From Rhizoclosmatium globosum (Eukaryota > Chytridiomycota > Chytridiomycetes > Chytridiales > Chytriomycetaceae), in contig MCGO01000006.1 of the NCBI GenBank assembly GCA_002104985.1, positions 248,001 through 312,000 of the forward strand: a stretch of DNA of 64,000 nt, written 5' to 3'. Positions 10,954-22,516 of this stretch are shown piece by piece. The notes beneath the pieces were generated by a model. It had not been told where the DNA came from. It searched no databases and saw only the letters and a list, made by a program, of their open reading frames with translations. The translations under genes were made by a program, and so were the position numbers. Positions within the stretch are counted from its first letter, which is position 1, and every line of letters begins with the position of its first letter.

Positions 10954-11441
10954 ATGCCTCAAATCAAATTCAACAGCCGAACAAGAACCTTACTACTAAT
11001 TCCATTCACGAATGAAAAAGCGCATTCATCGTATTACGGAGCGTGAGTTATCATCAACTTATATCAGCTTATCTTGGTCGGATCTGAAGTTACTTTCAAC
11101 AATCCTGCAGCCCAAGAATCAAGATCCCATACCACCAGATCAAGTCTATTCGATTAAGGCCAGCGGAAGCTTATGCATGGGCTAGAGGACTTCCAATGTC
11201 AACTTCAAAGCCAATGACTCTCACTACAACCACAGCCCTTGTGAAAGTGTCTCGACGGAAACCTGACTTGCACATGTATAGAAACCCAATGAACGTAGTA
11301 GGGCTTAACTTGGCTGGCAATCACAAATATGGAAGAGTGTTCTTTGAAGTTGTGGGTCCATCAGGAGCACCTTTGCAAGTAGCTCAACAGATTCAGAAGG
11401 AAGTTGGAGTACCATTACCGATCAAGGAGTTTTATCCGTAA
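10954..11441 (+). CDS. Small PH-like protein, paralog A
   Basis: Two exons, 10954-11042 and 11111-11441 (68-nt intron, phase 2), give 139 residues with no frame break. Landmarks shared with paralogs B and C: an MPxIxFN start, a hydrophobic strand, IKSIRLRPAEAYAWA, a basic-x-DLHMY strand, VVGLNL, YGRVFFEV and a closing helix VAQQIQKEVG. This order of short strands followed by one helix suggests a PH-like fold. From memory the layout resembles small uncharacterised bacterial PH-like proteins that contain a 'GIPGVI' turn. Paralog A lacks the clear IPG turn seen in C. No catalytic motif, signal peptide or membrane segment is present. Function unknown. Confidence 0.65.
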
Positions 11442-11652
11442 TACCTTTTGAAGAGCCCAAGATGGAATGGATTTCTGATTACCAGATTCAAACTTGAAAG
11501 AGACAGCCTATACATACCTCATATTGAATCCATAGAACTTTCAGCAACAAGAAGATTTCATACAATTCTAAATAAATTAAGATATCAATATCTCGAGGAT
11601 TGTTGGAAAAGCGTATAGACACAAAACTCACCCAAACAACCTCATACACACC

Positions 11653-12140
11653 ATGCCACTCATCAAATTCAACAGCCACGCAAAGGTACTAACACTGGTA
11701 CCGTTTGCTGCAGAGAAGCTTTTGGCGTTGAACGGAAAGTAAGACACTAGTTGCTTAACAATCAACAGTCTAACTCACATTGGTGTGTGCCCCTTGCTTC
11801 ACTCAGTTCCAGAGTCAAGATCCACTACGACAACATCAAATCGATCTTTGTTCGACCCACTGAAGCCTACGTCTGGGCCAACAACGTCCAAGACAAGGCA
11901 AAGGAAGGACGATCCATCACCAATGCCGCTAACATCATTCCTGGTCGGAAGAAGGCTGATTTGCATTTGTATTCGAAAGCAAGGAACGTTGTTGGCTTGG
12001 ATCTTGTGAATCATAAGAAGTATGGACGAGTGTTCTTTGAAGTACCCAATCACCGACCCATGCAAGTTGCCCAACGTATTCAGCAAGAAATTGGACTTGC
12101 AGAAGCTATCAAAGATTTCTATCCAACGGATAAGAAGTAG
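11653..12140 (+). CDS. Small PH-like protein, paralog B
   Basis: Two exons, 11653-11738 and 11807-12140, give about 139 residues. The acceptor may instead be 11812, since both AGs keep frame and would delete two residues. The protein starts MPLIKFNSHAKVL and contains IKSIFVRPTEAYVWA, NIIPGRKKADLHLY, VVGLDL, YGRVFFEV and AQRIQQEIG. It is a tandem duplicate of paralog A, 212 bp downstream on the same strand, with the intron at the same place, so the duplication was genomic rather than by retroposition. The family is unknown in function. The pair is conserved best in the IKSI-x-RP and YGRVFFEV blocks, which are candidate structural core strands. Confidence 0.65.
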
Positions 12141-12439
12141 AGTTGTGAATTCATCTCTTACAGATCTCCGTCATTTGTTGGGCGAACCTCATGTCCTATC
12201 CTATTAAGTACCGAGCCTCATATAGTCAAATAAACTAAGAAAAACTTCCTACCATAACGATTGACCTCTTTGAACTCGCTCGTGTTAAACATGATAATGA
12301 CGATGAGCCCATCAGACGTATGGATCTGTCATTTAATGGAGAGCGATATAACCAAGCAGATCTCCAACGGCCATTCAAAATAATGGCAAATTCGCTGGGT
12401 TTTCGTGGGACATCGCTCAATCAAAAAACTCACCGAAAA

Positions 12440-13206
12440 ATGACAGCAGTTCTTGGTTATTGGGCAATCCGCGGTCTCGCCGCTCCTATTCGCTACATGC
12501 TTGGTAAATAGACACGATGTTGTTGGAGAATACCAAATATCTGTGCTCATTCGTGTTAACTGTGCAGAGTACACAAAGACCCCATACGAAGACAAACTTT
12601 ACACACAAGGCGACGACCTGTCCAGAGCTGAATGGACAGATGTCAAATCCACCATGGACCTTGCTTTTCCTAACCTGCCTTACTTCATGGAAGGAGAGCT
12701 GAAAATCACACAATCGAATGCCATCATTCGTTACATCGCTGAGTAAGACACAGGTTCCTTATATGAAAGCTTAACTTAAATGACAACATAGAAAGAACAA
12801 TCTCGCGGGAAACACTCCAGCGGAGCGCGCTGTGGTTGACATGATAGCAAACGAACTCTATGAGCTTCGCGAAAGATTCACAGACATGTGCTACAGCAAG
12901 GCATTCGAAGAAATCAAGCCAAGACATGTTTACCATGCTCCTGCCTGGCTCCAAAAGTTTGACAAGTTTTTGGGGACTAAGAAGTGGATTTGTGGAGAAT
13001 CCATTACTTACGCCGACTTTATTCTTTATGAAGTCATTTGCCAGAACCTAGCCATTGAGCCTGCAATGTTTGACCAGTGTCCTCGCCTTTTGGTTCTCCA
13101 CAAGCAGTTTGAAGAGTTGGAGTTCATGCAGAGTTACAAGGCTTCTTCATCTTACAACATGCCTTTCAATAACAAATCTGCCACTTTCGGCGGTAAGCTT
13201 TTGTAA
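12440..13206 (+). CDS. Glutathione S-transferase, mu/sigma-like
   Basis: Three exons: 12440-12503, 12568-12742 and 12792-13206, introns 64 and 49 nt, total 217 residues, the usual cytosolic GST length. The thioredoxin-like N-terminal domain starts AVLGYWAIRGLAAPIRYML, with the Tyr used by tyrosine-type GSTs to activate glutathione. PNLPYFMEGELKITQSNAI is the conserved cis-Pro and QS glutathione-binding segment. The helical C-terminal domain has ESITYADFILYE, the structural N-capping motif. Role: conjugates glutathione to electrophiles in the cytosol. It ends about 90 bp before the ACMSD start, on the same strand. Confidence 0.9.
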
Positions 13207-13295
13207 CAGATACGAATAAAGACATTTAGTGTTGTGGCCCTGAGATCAGGGAACAGAGAAGTGGAGATTCATTCGGAACGCAAAACATCCCGAAA

Positions 13296-14671
13296 ATGGC
13301 AGACCCGATGCAAGTTGAAAGCGCCACTGACGCAGCTCCCGTAACTTGTTGTGGAGGAACTCACGCTAGTGGCAGCAAGCCCCTTCGTGTGGTCAGTGAG
13401 ACCCTTGGCTTCCTTCCAGCGAGAGACACTAACCTCAACGACGCCACAGGACATCCACACTCACATCATGCCTGCGAGACTGCCAGACTTGAACCAAAAG
13501 TATGGTTACGGAGGCTGGATCTCTGTTCAGAACACTGGTGATGGAAAGGCGAAGATGATGCTCGATGGAAAGCCCTTCCGAGATGTTGAGTGCAACTGCT
13601 GGATGCCCGAGGAACGTATCAAGGAGATGGCTGCCACTTCAGTTGATGTCCAGGTGCGTGGCTTGAGGTTCAATCGTGTGGCTAAGGAGCGATTCCTAAC
13701 ACAATGCTGCCCAGATCATTTCCACCATTCCAGTCTTCTTCAACTACTGGGCTAAGCCTGAACACTGTCTTGATCTTGCTCGTTTCTTGAACGATAACAT
13801 TGCACAAACTTGTTCGTTGTTCCCCAAGAAGTTCGTTGGTTTGGCTACGCTTCCCATGCAATCCCCAAAACTTGCTGTTCAAGAGTTGAGACGTTGCGTG
13901 GAAGAGCTGGGTTATAAGGGAATCCAGATTGGGTCTCACATCAACGGTTTGTGTCAAAGCGACTATTTTCGAATCTAAATTGTAAATTGTAGAGTGGAAT
14001 TTGGATGCACCTGAGCTGGATCCAGTCTGGGCGGTATGTGTTATTTATAGAATGTGGCGCCGTATTCAAGCTCTTTCTAGGCTTGTGAAGAGTTGGATGT
14101 CGGAGTCTTCATTCACCCATGGGATATGGACAACAAAGGACGTATGGAAAAGTACTGGTTCCCATGGTTGATTGGAATGCCATGTGAAACCACTGTCGCG
14201 ATCTGCTCTTTGATTTTCGGTGGTGTTTTGGAACGCTTCCCCAAACTCCGTGTTTGTCTCGCACATGGTGGAGGCTCTTTCCCATACACTATTGGAAGAA
14301 TTGAACACGGATTCCAAGTGCGTCCTGATATTTGTGCCACAGTCTGCAAGCAGCCACCTTTGAGTTACTTGGGCAGAATCTGGACCGACTCCCTTGTACA
14401 TGACGAGGACGCGCTCTTATTGCTAATCAAAAAGATTGGTATCGACAAAATCATGGTCGGCAGTGATTATCCATTCCCTCGTAAGTTTTATCTCATTTTA
14501 CAACAACAACTCATGCGTCATTCAGTCGGAGAGCACGAACCAGGAAAGCTGGTGGATGATTGTAAAGCGTTGTCTGACGAAGATAAGGCAAAGTTATTGG
14601 GATTGAATGCTGTCAAGTTCTTCAACTTAGACGCCGAGTCGTTCAAACCAGATGCAATGGAAAAGGAATAA
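13296..14671 (+). CDS. ACMSD: 2-Amino-3-carboxymuconate-6-semialdehyde decarboxylase
   Basis: Six exons: 13296-13391, 13450-13653, 13715-13946, 13993-14033, 14081-14480 and 14526-14671. All phases agree, giving 372 residues. The amidohydrolase fold is recognisable throughout: DIHTHIMP supplies the HxH zinc ligands, KYGYGGW follows, then FIHPWDMDNKGRMEKYW with the third His, LAHGGGSFPYTIGR and the catalytic Asp in GSDYPFP. The order and sequence match ACMSD closely. Role: decarboxylates ACMS in the kynurenine branch of tryptophan breakdown, diverting it from quinolinate and NAD synthesis. The first exon adds about 32 residues (Cys/Gly-rich) before the usual start. The first donor (GTCAGT) is weaker than the others, so the N-terminus is the least certain part. 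Confidence 0.92.
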
Positions 14672-14757
14672 TTACATTCATTCCATTCATCTATTTCCTC
14701 CATCAGTTATAATAAGAAATTTACTTTGAGTTCATATTACGCTAATACTCAAATTCC

Positions 14758-17608
14758 TTATACTGGACCTCCCATTGCACGAGCCATCTTCTTGGAGTGT
14801 TGATTGCGTCTTGAATGATTTGCCCTTCCACCTCTCGCTCCACCACGCCCACCACGACCCCCGCCTCGTCCACCGCGAGAAGCGCCAGGGGCACCTTGAC
14901 CACCCTGCTCTTCGTCTTCTTCTTTGTCGTCACTCTCATCTTCTTCTTGGGTATTACTGTCAGCATATCCTCGAGATTTGTTTTGGTTGCTGGGAATGTT
15001 TGTAACAGCTTCTGGAGCACGATTACCACGCCAAGCAAACTTCTCTTCAAGTGCGCGCTGTTGGTGAGGCTGCAGAGAATGTTTCAGTATGTAAATTTCC
15101 ACAAAGACAGACTTACATTTCTAGAGAACATAACGAACCAACCCTCTAATTGTTCATCACTCCAACCAAACTTGGCCTTCAACCGCTGTCGCGCAACCGA
15201 TTTTCTGGAGTTCTTTTCGAACACAGATTTTCCGGGCCCACTTGCTATGTTAAACAATTCCTGCTCAATCGCGCTTGTCGAGATTCCGTTTGATTTCGAT
15301 TTGGTATCCTCAGCGTCATCAACGGCATGAACTCGTTTGATTCTTGAAGAATCAACGCTCATTTCAGATTCATCCAACATGTGAAGTTCAACGGTTCCAG
15401 CAAGCTTGATATCAGAAGAGTCATAGGTGTCGTCGTACTCATCATCGTACATCCGCTGTTCATCCATTTCTCGCGTGATCCGCTCGTATTCTTCCTCTTC
15501 CTGTAAGGCATTTGCATGGAGTGCAAGAACCGCTGCTTTTGATCGGAAGTATCGTCCAAATCAAGCCCACCAGTTTTGCTATGAGTGTTGCGTTACTAAA
15601 ATGCTCGAAAGTATAGAAAGAAACTCACTCTTTTTTGCCCCAGATGACTTTCTTTGTGTCAACTTTCGCTTTGCTGAACACATCAAATTCATCGTTGTCA
15701 AAGATATTCTTTCTTTCTGATAGCACATTGGAAGTTTCTGTATTTCCAAGAGTTGGCCATGCATCTTTCGAGTTGGACTTTGATTTCGATGATTTCTTTT
15801 GGGCAACTGTTGGTTGACTTGATCGTGGTGCAGAACGGGGCATTTTCCTGTCCAGTTTCACCACCTGTTCAGGCAAATTATCTTCCAATATTTTCATGAT
15901 CAGTTGCTCGGAATCATTGTTTAACGCGACGAGGCAAGCCTGTCGAACTGTAAGCTGGACTTCCGTGTTGAAAAGAATTACCTCGATAAATCCTTCTCCA
16001 AGGTCAGGGAATAGGTCATGAACTTGCGAAATTAAGATTGTACGATGAATGTAATCATCGTCGACTACTGCAGGCTCGGCCTGAAAGCGCCCGTTAATTA
16101 TTCATTCAAGTATACCGAAATAATACATACCTCCTTAATTGCTTTCTTGGTCGTCTTTTTCGAAGAAGCGACGAGTCTCTCTGCAGCCTCAGCAGCTCTT
16201 TGGTTTCGTTCGTCGATCCTTTCCTTCCGAGCCAAGATGTTTCCGCTGAAAGCAATCATTTGTTCCAATGATACAATCAAAAAATCCAGCCTTGCATTGC
16301 TTCCATCAGTCGGTGAATTCTGTGCCAATATTTCTTTGAGGGACTTAAGACGGTCGGACACTCCTGTTTCAACTTCGAGATCCACAAGAATAGGAGCAGT
16401 GGAAGTAAGAGACGTAATTGGCTCCTCAATTGGAGACGAATCCAGTAAGAGGAGGAGTAAGTCGCATAAGGGTTCTGTCAATGACGATAAATCTGAGGCT
16501 ATCTGCGTCAGAGGAATTTGAACTGGTCTCTCGATGGATGTGTCGGGCTTAGGCTCAACACCCATTCGATTGAAATACGAAATGTTAATAGTGCATCCAG
16601 GAGAGCAATAATTGCGAGTTTGAAGTATCGAATTTCGAATGCAAACTTGGGATCCAAAGTAGCCTTTTGGCCACTTTTACCATCAATAAACTCAAGAGAG
16701 GCGTTGGGAGTTTCATCAGCAGATACTATCTTGATTTTTGATGCAGCGATAACATTGATGGCTCCATAGCATCCGACTAAGGCATTCACAAACTCAGAGG
16801 AGCGGACTATAGAATCGGAAACAGATTCGGATTGACTTCCCGAAACGAGCACAATAGCCTCAAATGATAAAACCGCATCCGTAATTAGTCGAATTTCATC
16901 TAGATCCCGAGTTTCCTTTGCTTTGATGTCAATCGGTTCATCTGCAGAGCTCGAACTGGAGGAAGATTTCCCTTTCCCTTTCCCTCCCTCCTTCGTGTTC
17001 ACGCCCTTTTCGAGCCTCTTTTGGATACTTCGCACGGTTTGCACGAACAGAGAGCGAGCTTGAGTCAACTCATCCAAAATCCAGCTCCCATCCTGAACCG
17101 CAACGCACCAAAGCTGACCCATCGCCAATAAATTAGTGTGTCCATAGACTCGTGACAGATTCATTAACAGCGGGAGCGAGACCACATCCTCGCCAGACCC
17201 ATTCGAGGCTTTCAAATCAGTGACTAGACGATGACCAAACTGAAACACTTTTCGAAGAAGCTTAGCTTCTAGTCTTTGCATCAAGCCTGACATCTCGGTC
17301 GCGGCTGGAGTAGCGTTGCGATTGAAATGTGGGAGTGATTGTGTCACACTCTCAGCCTGTGCTAGGAGATAGCCTTCTAACCATAAGAGAATTGTTTCTG
17401 ATGATTTGATGGTGTTCCAAAATTCAGTTGAATTCAGTTGGAGGAGGTGGGAGAGGTCGTGAAGTGTGAACTTCAGCAGTTTGATACGTTCATCATCAGA
17501 GAGCGTGGTTCACTGGTAGACGTATCTACCGCCGTATATTTTCTGCGGTTGATGGACAGGTATTGGCGATGGTTTGTATGGAACATAAGGTAGTAGCTCG
17601 ATTGACAT
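14758..17608 (-). CDS. ASCC2: ASC-1 complex subunit 2 (CUE-domain protein)
   Basis: Five exons read leftward: 16131-17608, 15982-16080, 15629-15939, 15117-15578 and 14758-15069. The CUE domain spans exons 2-3 (HDLFPDLGEGFIE joined to ACLVALNNDSEQLIMKIL), followed by FDNDEFDVF, the acidic YDDEYDDTYD and a Gly/Arg-rich tail ending RANHSRRNQ, all in the order known for ASCC2. Role: binds K63-linked ubiquitin and links ASCC3 helicase to ALKBH-type repair and to ribosome-collision control. Breaks: an in-frame TGA at 17510-17512 where a Trp would suit, one slip near 16510-16590, and one missing base near 15548. The sequence continues in the expected frame after each, so I keep one gene. The start at 17608 is the first ATG in frame. 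Confidence 0.85.
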
Positions 17609-17675
17609 TTGGCGTGAAGTTTTTGTGGTGAAGCGAACTAAAGGGAACGAAAGCTCATTGCTCGTCCACCACATT

Positions 17676-17867
17676 TTATTTCAATGATGGGGAAGAAGGA
17701 TTCGTCTCTGCTTCCGCGGCAATTCGTTTTAACATTGCCATAATATTAGCTGGGGGAACATCAAGTCGCAACAGCTCCAATAAAATAGCAAAGACATGTT
17801 CGTCTGTTGGTATACCCATCGCGGCTAGAAATTCATGTAACTCTTGATTAACACCAGTGAGTGGCAT
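17676..17867 (-). CDS. MOZART1-like microprotein
   Basis: A single-exon 63-residue frame. The core LHEFLAAMGI-PTDEHVF-AILLELLRLDVPPANIM is a three-helix pattern resembling MOZART1, in which a helix precedes a 'G(L/I)..ET' turn and 'xGVNPEALAxVI'. Length fits (MOZART1 proteins are 60-85 residues). By family it would recruit and activate the gamma-tubulin complex at spindle poles. The match is by spacing and hydrophobic pattern rather than identity, so it could be an unrelated helical microprotein. It lies 67 bp upstream of the ASCC2 start on the same strand. Confidence 0.45.
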   Translation of the reverse strand: MPLTGVNQELHEFLAAMGIPTDEHVFAILLELLRLDVPPANIMAMLKRIAAEAETNPSSPSLK

Positions 17868-17910
17868 TTATTGTATTGAATAATGGCATTGTACTCGATT
17901 TCTTGTCCAA

Positions 17911-19319
17911 TCACATCGCGTAAAATATTCTCCTTGTCTCGAATTCCACCATTTCTTCATCATCAGTTTTACAGCCGCGTTGAGGCTGATATCTGTTTAT
18001 CCATAAAAATGCATTCGGAGGGGCTACCCATTGCAAGGCTGGTTTTGTAGATGACTGAATGAAAAACACGTTTCGGATGTTTGGAAGACCGAACACCGGC
18101 TCTGGAGATGATATTTTCGTTTCAGATAGACCTACGTCTCTCAACTGCTTCAAAGCCAAAAGCGGTGAGATATCATCAATCAATGTTCCCGAGAGACCAA
18201 GTGAGCGCAAGTTCACCAACGAGCGAAGAGGTGATACGTTGGTAATGAATAAGTTATACAAGTAGAGGCGTCGTAATTGGACTAATAGTGAGATTGGTTC
18301 CAGGTTTGTGATTGAAGTGCTGGATATGTTGAGTTTGCGAAGTTGAACTAGACGAGAAATAGCTTCGGTATTTTTCAAAACAGATTCTTGAATATCAAGC
18401 GCGTACAAGTTGTTCAACGACGTGAAAGCCAGTATATCAACATTGCTGAGCATAGCAGCAGTGAGTGATTGCAATGCGTTTAGTGATGAAACAGCCTCTA
18501 TATTCTCAATGGGAGATGCAGAGATATTGAGCTTACAGAGCTTGGACAGAGAAATAATTCCCGAAATATCAACAATATTGGAATTTGCCACACTGAGAGT
18601 TTGGAGGTTTAAACAATCGAACATGGGCGTCCAATCATGCAGTAACAAGCCATCAAGAACAAGATGAATCAAGCTTTTCAGCTCCGGAAGTATTTCTATT
18701 GACGTCAGCTCGGTGCGTGATACATTCAACGAACGTAAGCGTTGTAATGACGCCAAACAGTGAATATCCTCTACATCGGTACACATGAGACTTAAACTTT
18801 CAAGACCCACAAGTTGTGCTACTGGAGTCAAGTCCAAAATACTTGCTCGTTCTAAATTCAATGATCTCAGATAACGAAGATTGTAAGTGGTCGAATGTCC
18901 TTCCACAGAAACTCAAGCTTGCTTTCTCCGTATATAGTCAGAGATTCAAGCAAAGGCAGATCTTCAAGGACTGATAAGGTTGACACTCCGCCAAACTCCA
19001 ACCTTCGCAAATTTGTAAATATTGGCATTGCGAGCGCATGACAGTACTCCGCGGCTTCAGGATCCTCTTCCGTGTCTGAGTACGCTTCTTCGAACGGAGG
19101 AAGAATCATGGACCGTATACAGCGAATGCAATTTGAGAAACGAAGCATCAATTCGGGAACATCTTCATCGTGAGGGACAACGATTGTAGCCCGCTTTAAG
19201 GCGCTCAATCTCGCTTCCTCAAAGAAGGAACATGTTGAGAAGAGGGAAAGGGCGTCTTGGATTGGGCAGGTGCGCAGGAGTGATTCATGCACTGCAAACA
19301 ATGCGATTTGGACATTCAT
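17911..19319 (-). CDS. F-box-like N-terminus plus SDS22-type leucine-rich repeats
   Basis: The N-terminal 150 residues start with a Leu-rich helical segment (LLRTCPIQDALSLFSTC) that could be an F-box-like domain, then an acidic linker. From about 18900 leftward, some twelve repeats of about 22 residues follow, with the pattern L-x2-L-x2-L-x-L-x2-T-x-I-x-D-I, as in SDS22 and internalin repeats. No signal peptide or membrane helix is seen, so a cytosolic scaffold is likely, possibly a ubiquitin-ligase substrate adaptor. The two halves are in different frames that overlap at 18867-18906. One missing base in the sequence encoding RPLT/NLRYL restores a continuous repeat. Stop at 17911. Confidence 0.7.
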
Positions 19320-19409
19320 TTGAAAAGAGAGAAATAATTATATTATCAGCGCTAAAAGATTAAATAAATGCTAGGGATGCTCAATGTCCGAGTCGGACCA
19401 ATGGGGTAT

Positions 19410-20305
19410 TCAGGCCAAATCCTCGATAACTGCCCTTTCTGTCACAGATTGGTTTTCCTGACTCACTGACGATTCTGCTGAAGCTACTATTTTGTCCTCT
19501 GAAATTCCAATTACGTGTCGAATGACCCGACCCTTTGCTGTGAACAGATAAACGTCAGCGAAGGATCTAGGTGCAGATAGAATACGTACCAAAGTCAAAC
19601 ATTATGCAGCACGTCACAGCATTCAGCGCATGACATACAATCAACATGAGAATAGCAAAGAATACAATCGACATACTAAGCCGCATAGGCCCAAACGCAA
19701 TGTCAAACAGCAGATTCCCCGTCCCCCAGTTTTCCACCACCAGCGAAATACAACACACAGTCAAGGTGAGTATACAGACCAACATGGTCGTGAACGCGGC
19801 CGCGAGAAACTTGTCATTCGCAATAACGACCAGACGGGGAACCGGAGCCACTTTGACATTATACAAGTCGTTACAGCGCGTGCACCTGAACTGATAGTTT
19901 TCCGGGTTGTTCTGGATATGGCGCGGGAGGGGCAGGGCAGTCACGTACGAGTCGATGCATTGCTGGTGGATGAACTGGAGGTCCGGGTCGCGGCAGGAGA
20001 GACAGACGCGGATGAGCGGGTTTGACGGCGTCGACGTGCGTTCCCAGCAGCACCAGCATTTGGGGCCGTCGCAGATGCTTCCTGCGTCCGAGGATGTGTC
20101 GAGATCATGGGCTGTGTTTGTTGGTTGTTGTGTTTGTGCGGGAGTGGCGCGCGAGGAGGGGCGTGCGTTCGGTGGCGGCGTTGGCTGAAGATGTGTTGGT
20201 GGTGGTGGTGGTGGTGGTGCGAAGGAGGCGGCTGAGAATCGTCAGGCTGAAGGTGGTGGTGCCAGTGGTTGGCTGGCGGGCTGCCATTTTGTGTCTTTGA
20301 AACAC
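19410..20305 (-). CDS. Membrane RING-CH (MARCH-like) ubiquitin ligase
   Basis: Main exon from about 20305 to 19590, intron 19538-19589, last exon 19410-19537. A RING-variant domain is visible: CDGPKCWCC, NPLIRVCLSC, FIHQQC with the ligand His before Cys, and FRCTRC. Two membrane helices follow (AAFTTMLVCILTLTVCCISL and SIVFFAILMLIVCHALNAV), then a cytosolic tail of about 50 residues. This is the standard MARCH layout: RING-CH, two helices, short tail. Role: membrane-embedded E3 ligase that drives endocytosis or degradation of membrane proteins. The first 60 codons are low-complexity. One frame starts with ATG at 20305 and another, Pro-rich, connects directly to the RING, so a one-base slip lies in 20110-20290 and the true start is uncertain. 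Confidence 0.75.
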
Positions 20306-20364
20306 TCTTTTGTTGATTCTCCTTCTTTCTTTTCCATTACGTACGTATATTGATAAACCAGCTT

Positions 20365-21388
20365 TTATACTGCATAGATACGCATCAAATCAATCCGTCC
20401 TGGCTCATCAAAGTAAAAGAGCCCCAAATCAGGCACCTCCAACAAATCAAACTCCAAACCATTCTGCTTCAGTAAACCACAAACAATTCCCACGTACTCT
20501 CTGCACGACGAGTCGTGGCCACAAGAGCCTCAACGCGATCTGTTTCCTTGGTTTCTCGTCTCAAGAATGCATTCAAGACACGAACAAATGGAGCCACTAT
20601 TACAGGATCATAGGCAACATCCGAAGCGATAATTAAATCTGCTGAAGATTCGGTTACTCGATCTTTCAAAGCAGAATCTGAAATGGCCTCCCAATCAAGG
20701 GCTGACACCTTGGTTTCAACAAACTTTGATTCCCCACTCTCCCCAAAATTAATCGCACAATTCTTTGATACAGTTGCCAAAACTGTAGGATCCACGTCAG
20801 TGAATTCTATGCTTGATGCAAGTCCCAGAACTCCACAGGCAATTCCAGCCAAGCCAACACCACATCCAAGTTCAAGAACTTTTTTCGGTTTCATCAACTG
20901 TTTGGCAGATATCAGGTGAGATACAAGTTTCAATGCAGCTGGCCATGTCCTTAATCCTGTTGTTCCATTTGAGATGGTTTGAGAGTGTTCAGCTAATGTG
21001 ACGTACGATGGATCAACATCTTCAGAGTCACAGTCATTGAGTAGGATCGGTAAGACATGGAATCGGTCTCGTTGTTGCCAGTTGTCATGCAAGCCATGAA
21101 AGTTTCCAGAAGGTCGTCAATGCAGACTCCCAGTTCCTCGTCTTCTTCTTCTCCGGCCAAGATTCGTTGGCCCTCTATCCGGGCGATCAATTGTTTCAAG
21201 AACAGAGTGATGTATCGTTGAGGAGGAGGAAAGGCTACTGCCAAAGGATGTTGAACTGTAGCAGACAACACTGAAATCTGTGCCGATGAAGTCAGACGGT
21301 CCATCAATGGCCCACTAAAGTCAAAGTGCCTCATTGGGGTGCATTGTAGAAATTGACGAGTGATGTGCCTGAGTTCTTGGTTTGGCAT
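20365..21388 (-). CDS. EEF2KMT/FAM86-type protein lysine methyltransferase
   Basis: The class I methyltransferase core is clear: GTTGLRTWPAALKL (the family-specific substrate lid), VLELGCGVGLAGIACG (SAM-binding motif I), FTDVDP (motif II) and ADLIIASDVAYDP with the post-motif II DVxYD. These features are those of the EEF2KMT/METTL21 family, which methylates lysines on translation factors and chaperones in the cytosol. The N-terminal 100 residues are helical, as in EEF2KMT. Two one-base slips interrupt the frame: near 21100, where LLETF and HGLHDNW join if one T is restored, and near 20490, after which the conserved-looking C-terminus runs to a stop at 20365-20367. No intron is needed. Confidence 0.8.
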
Positions 21389-21431
21389 TTGCCTTTTTAT
21401 GATATTTCAAAAAAACTTATTAATTGATACG

Positions 21432-22507
21432 CTATTTATTCATATCTTTCGTTAATTTTGTGTGAAAGAAAGGAGGGTATGCGTCTCCTGTCGGCTGCCA
21501 TCGTGTCTCACAGCTTATTCTCCAAGTATCCGTTACGTTATTCAACGTCATGTGCAACAGATCGAGTCCAAAGATAACCACATCACCCTTTTGAAAGTCT
21601 CTCGTTACCCACTGTATCTTACTTTCACCTCCCTCGGTTCCGATTCCATACAGTTCCTCTATTTGGTCAGGATATTCAGTCACCCATCCAGAATTTGTTC
21701 CATCACGTCCTGCAGGTACACCTCCGTACTTTGCCTGAATTCTTTCATTTGTTCGAGTTGTGAGACTGTGCGCTATGCAAAGGCTGCCGCGTGATATTGG
21801 AACATCTGTGAATGGCATCCATACAGTTAGAATTCTTTGAGAGCCAGCTCCAAGATACACTCTGTCCATATGCGGACCTGTACATTTTCCCGTGGACACG
21901 GCACGGAGCCAAGAATATGGAATTTGGGTGACTGAGGATAAAGATAATGCGGTGGTGGAGGTTTTGCTTTCTGTGATGATTCTGAGACTCCAAGTTCTTG
22001 TCGAATGCCAGGGAAATCTGGCGAATCGGTTGAATCTAGCAAGTGAGCCAGGAGTTCGACGACAGCAGGATGAGCAGTAGCTTCTCTGACAGGTTCAGAG
22101 AAGGCAAGTTGTTGTTGCTGCAACAGATTCGGAGACTTATCGCCCAAGTTCTTTGCAATTCCATCGACTGTGTCTGAGGCAATGAATCCGTTCTCGCGGA
22201 GGAAAGCGAGGACTTTGTTGTTTGCCGCAGTGACGGCTTCAACGGGAACAAGTCCTTTCACGCAGAGGAAGCCGTCAGTTTCAAGGGCCTTCTTCATTTG
22301 ATTAAACGAGTGCGTGGCCGTTGAACACGTGCGCATCGTCGGTGACACGGTCACTTTCGATTTACATGCGGCGGCTTCGACTTCAATTTGAACTCGGTCG
22401 GCGACTGGGACGGCGGCGGCGCGTGGCTTCTTTGCTCGGGCTTGGTTGCTAGTCGGCTTTCGTTTCTTGGTATCTGTTGTCGTTTTGGTAGTCGTTGGTT
22501 GAAGCAT
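21432..22507 (-). CDS. Phytanoyl-CoA dioxygenase (PhyH) family oxygenase
   Basis: About 355 residues. A basic, Ala-rich N-terminus (KKRKPTSNQARAKKP) could be a nuclear signal. The double-stranded beta-helix follows: a facial triad of His and Asp in GPHMDRVY and distal His in GLDLLHMTLNN, and the 2-oxoglutarate-binding Arg in WRISCETRWQP. Role by family: Fe(II)/2-oxoglutarate-dependent hydroxylation; the substrate cannot be inferred. The frame slips by one base near 21925: SPKF and YSWLRAV join if one base is restored, and the alternative of a 57-nt intron does not keep phase. The gene begins 10 bp before the stop of the neighbouring receptor gene on the same strand. Confidence 0.8.
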
Positions 22508-22516
22508 CGTTTCCGC

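Noticed and set aside
19630..20059. Frames on both strands with Arg/His-rich content
   Set aside because: They are shadows of the RING-CH ligase, whose motifs fix the frame on the minus strand.
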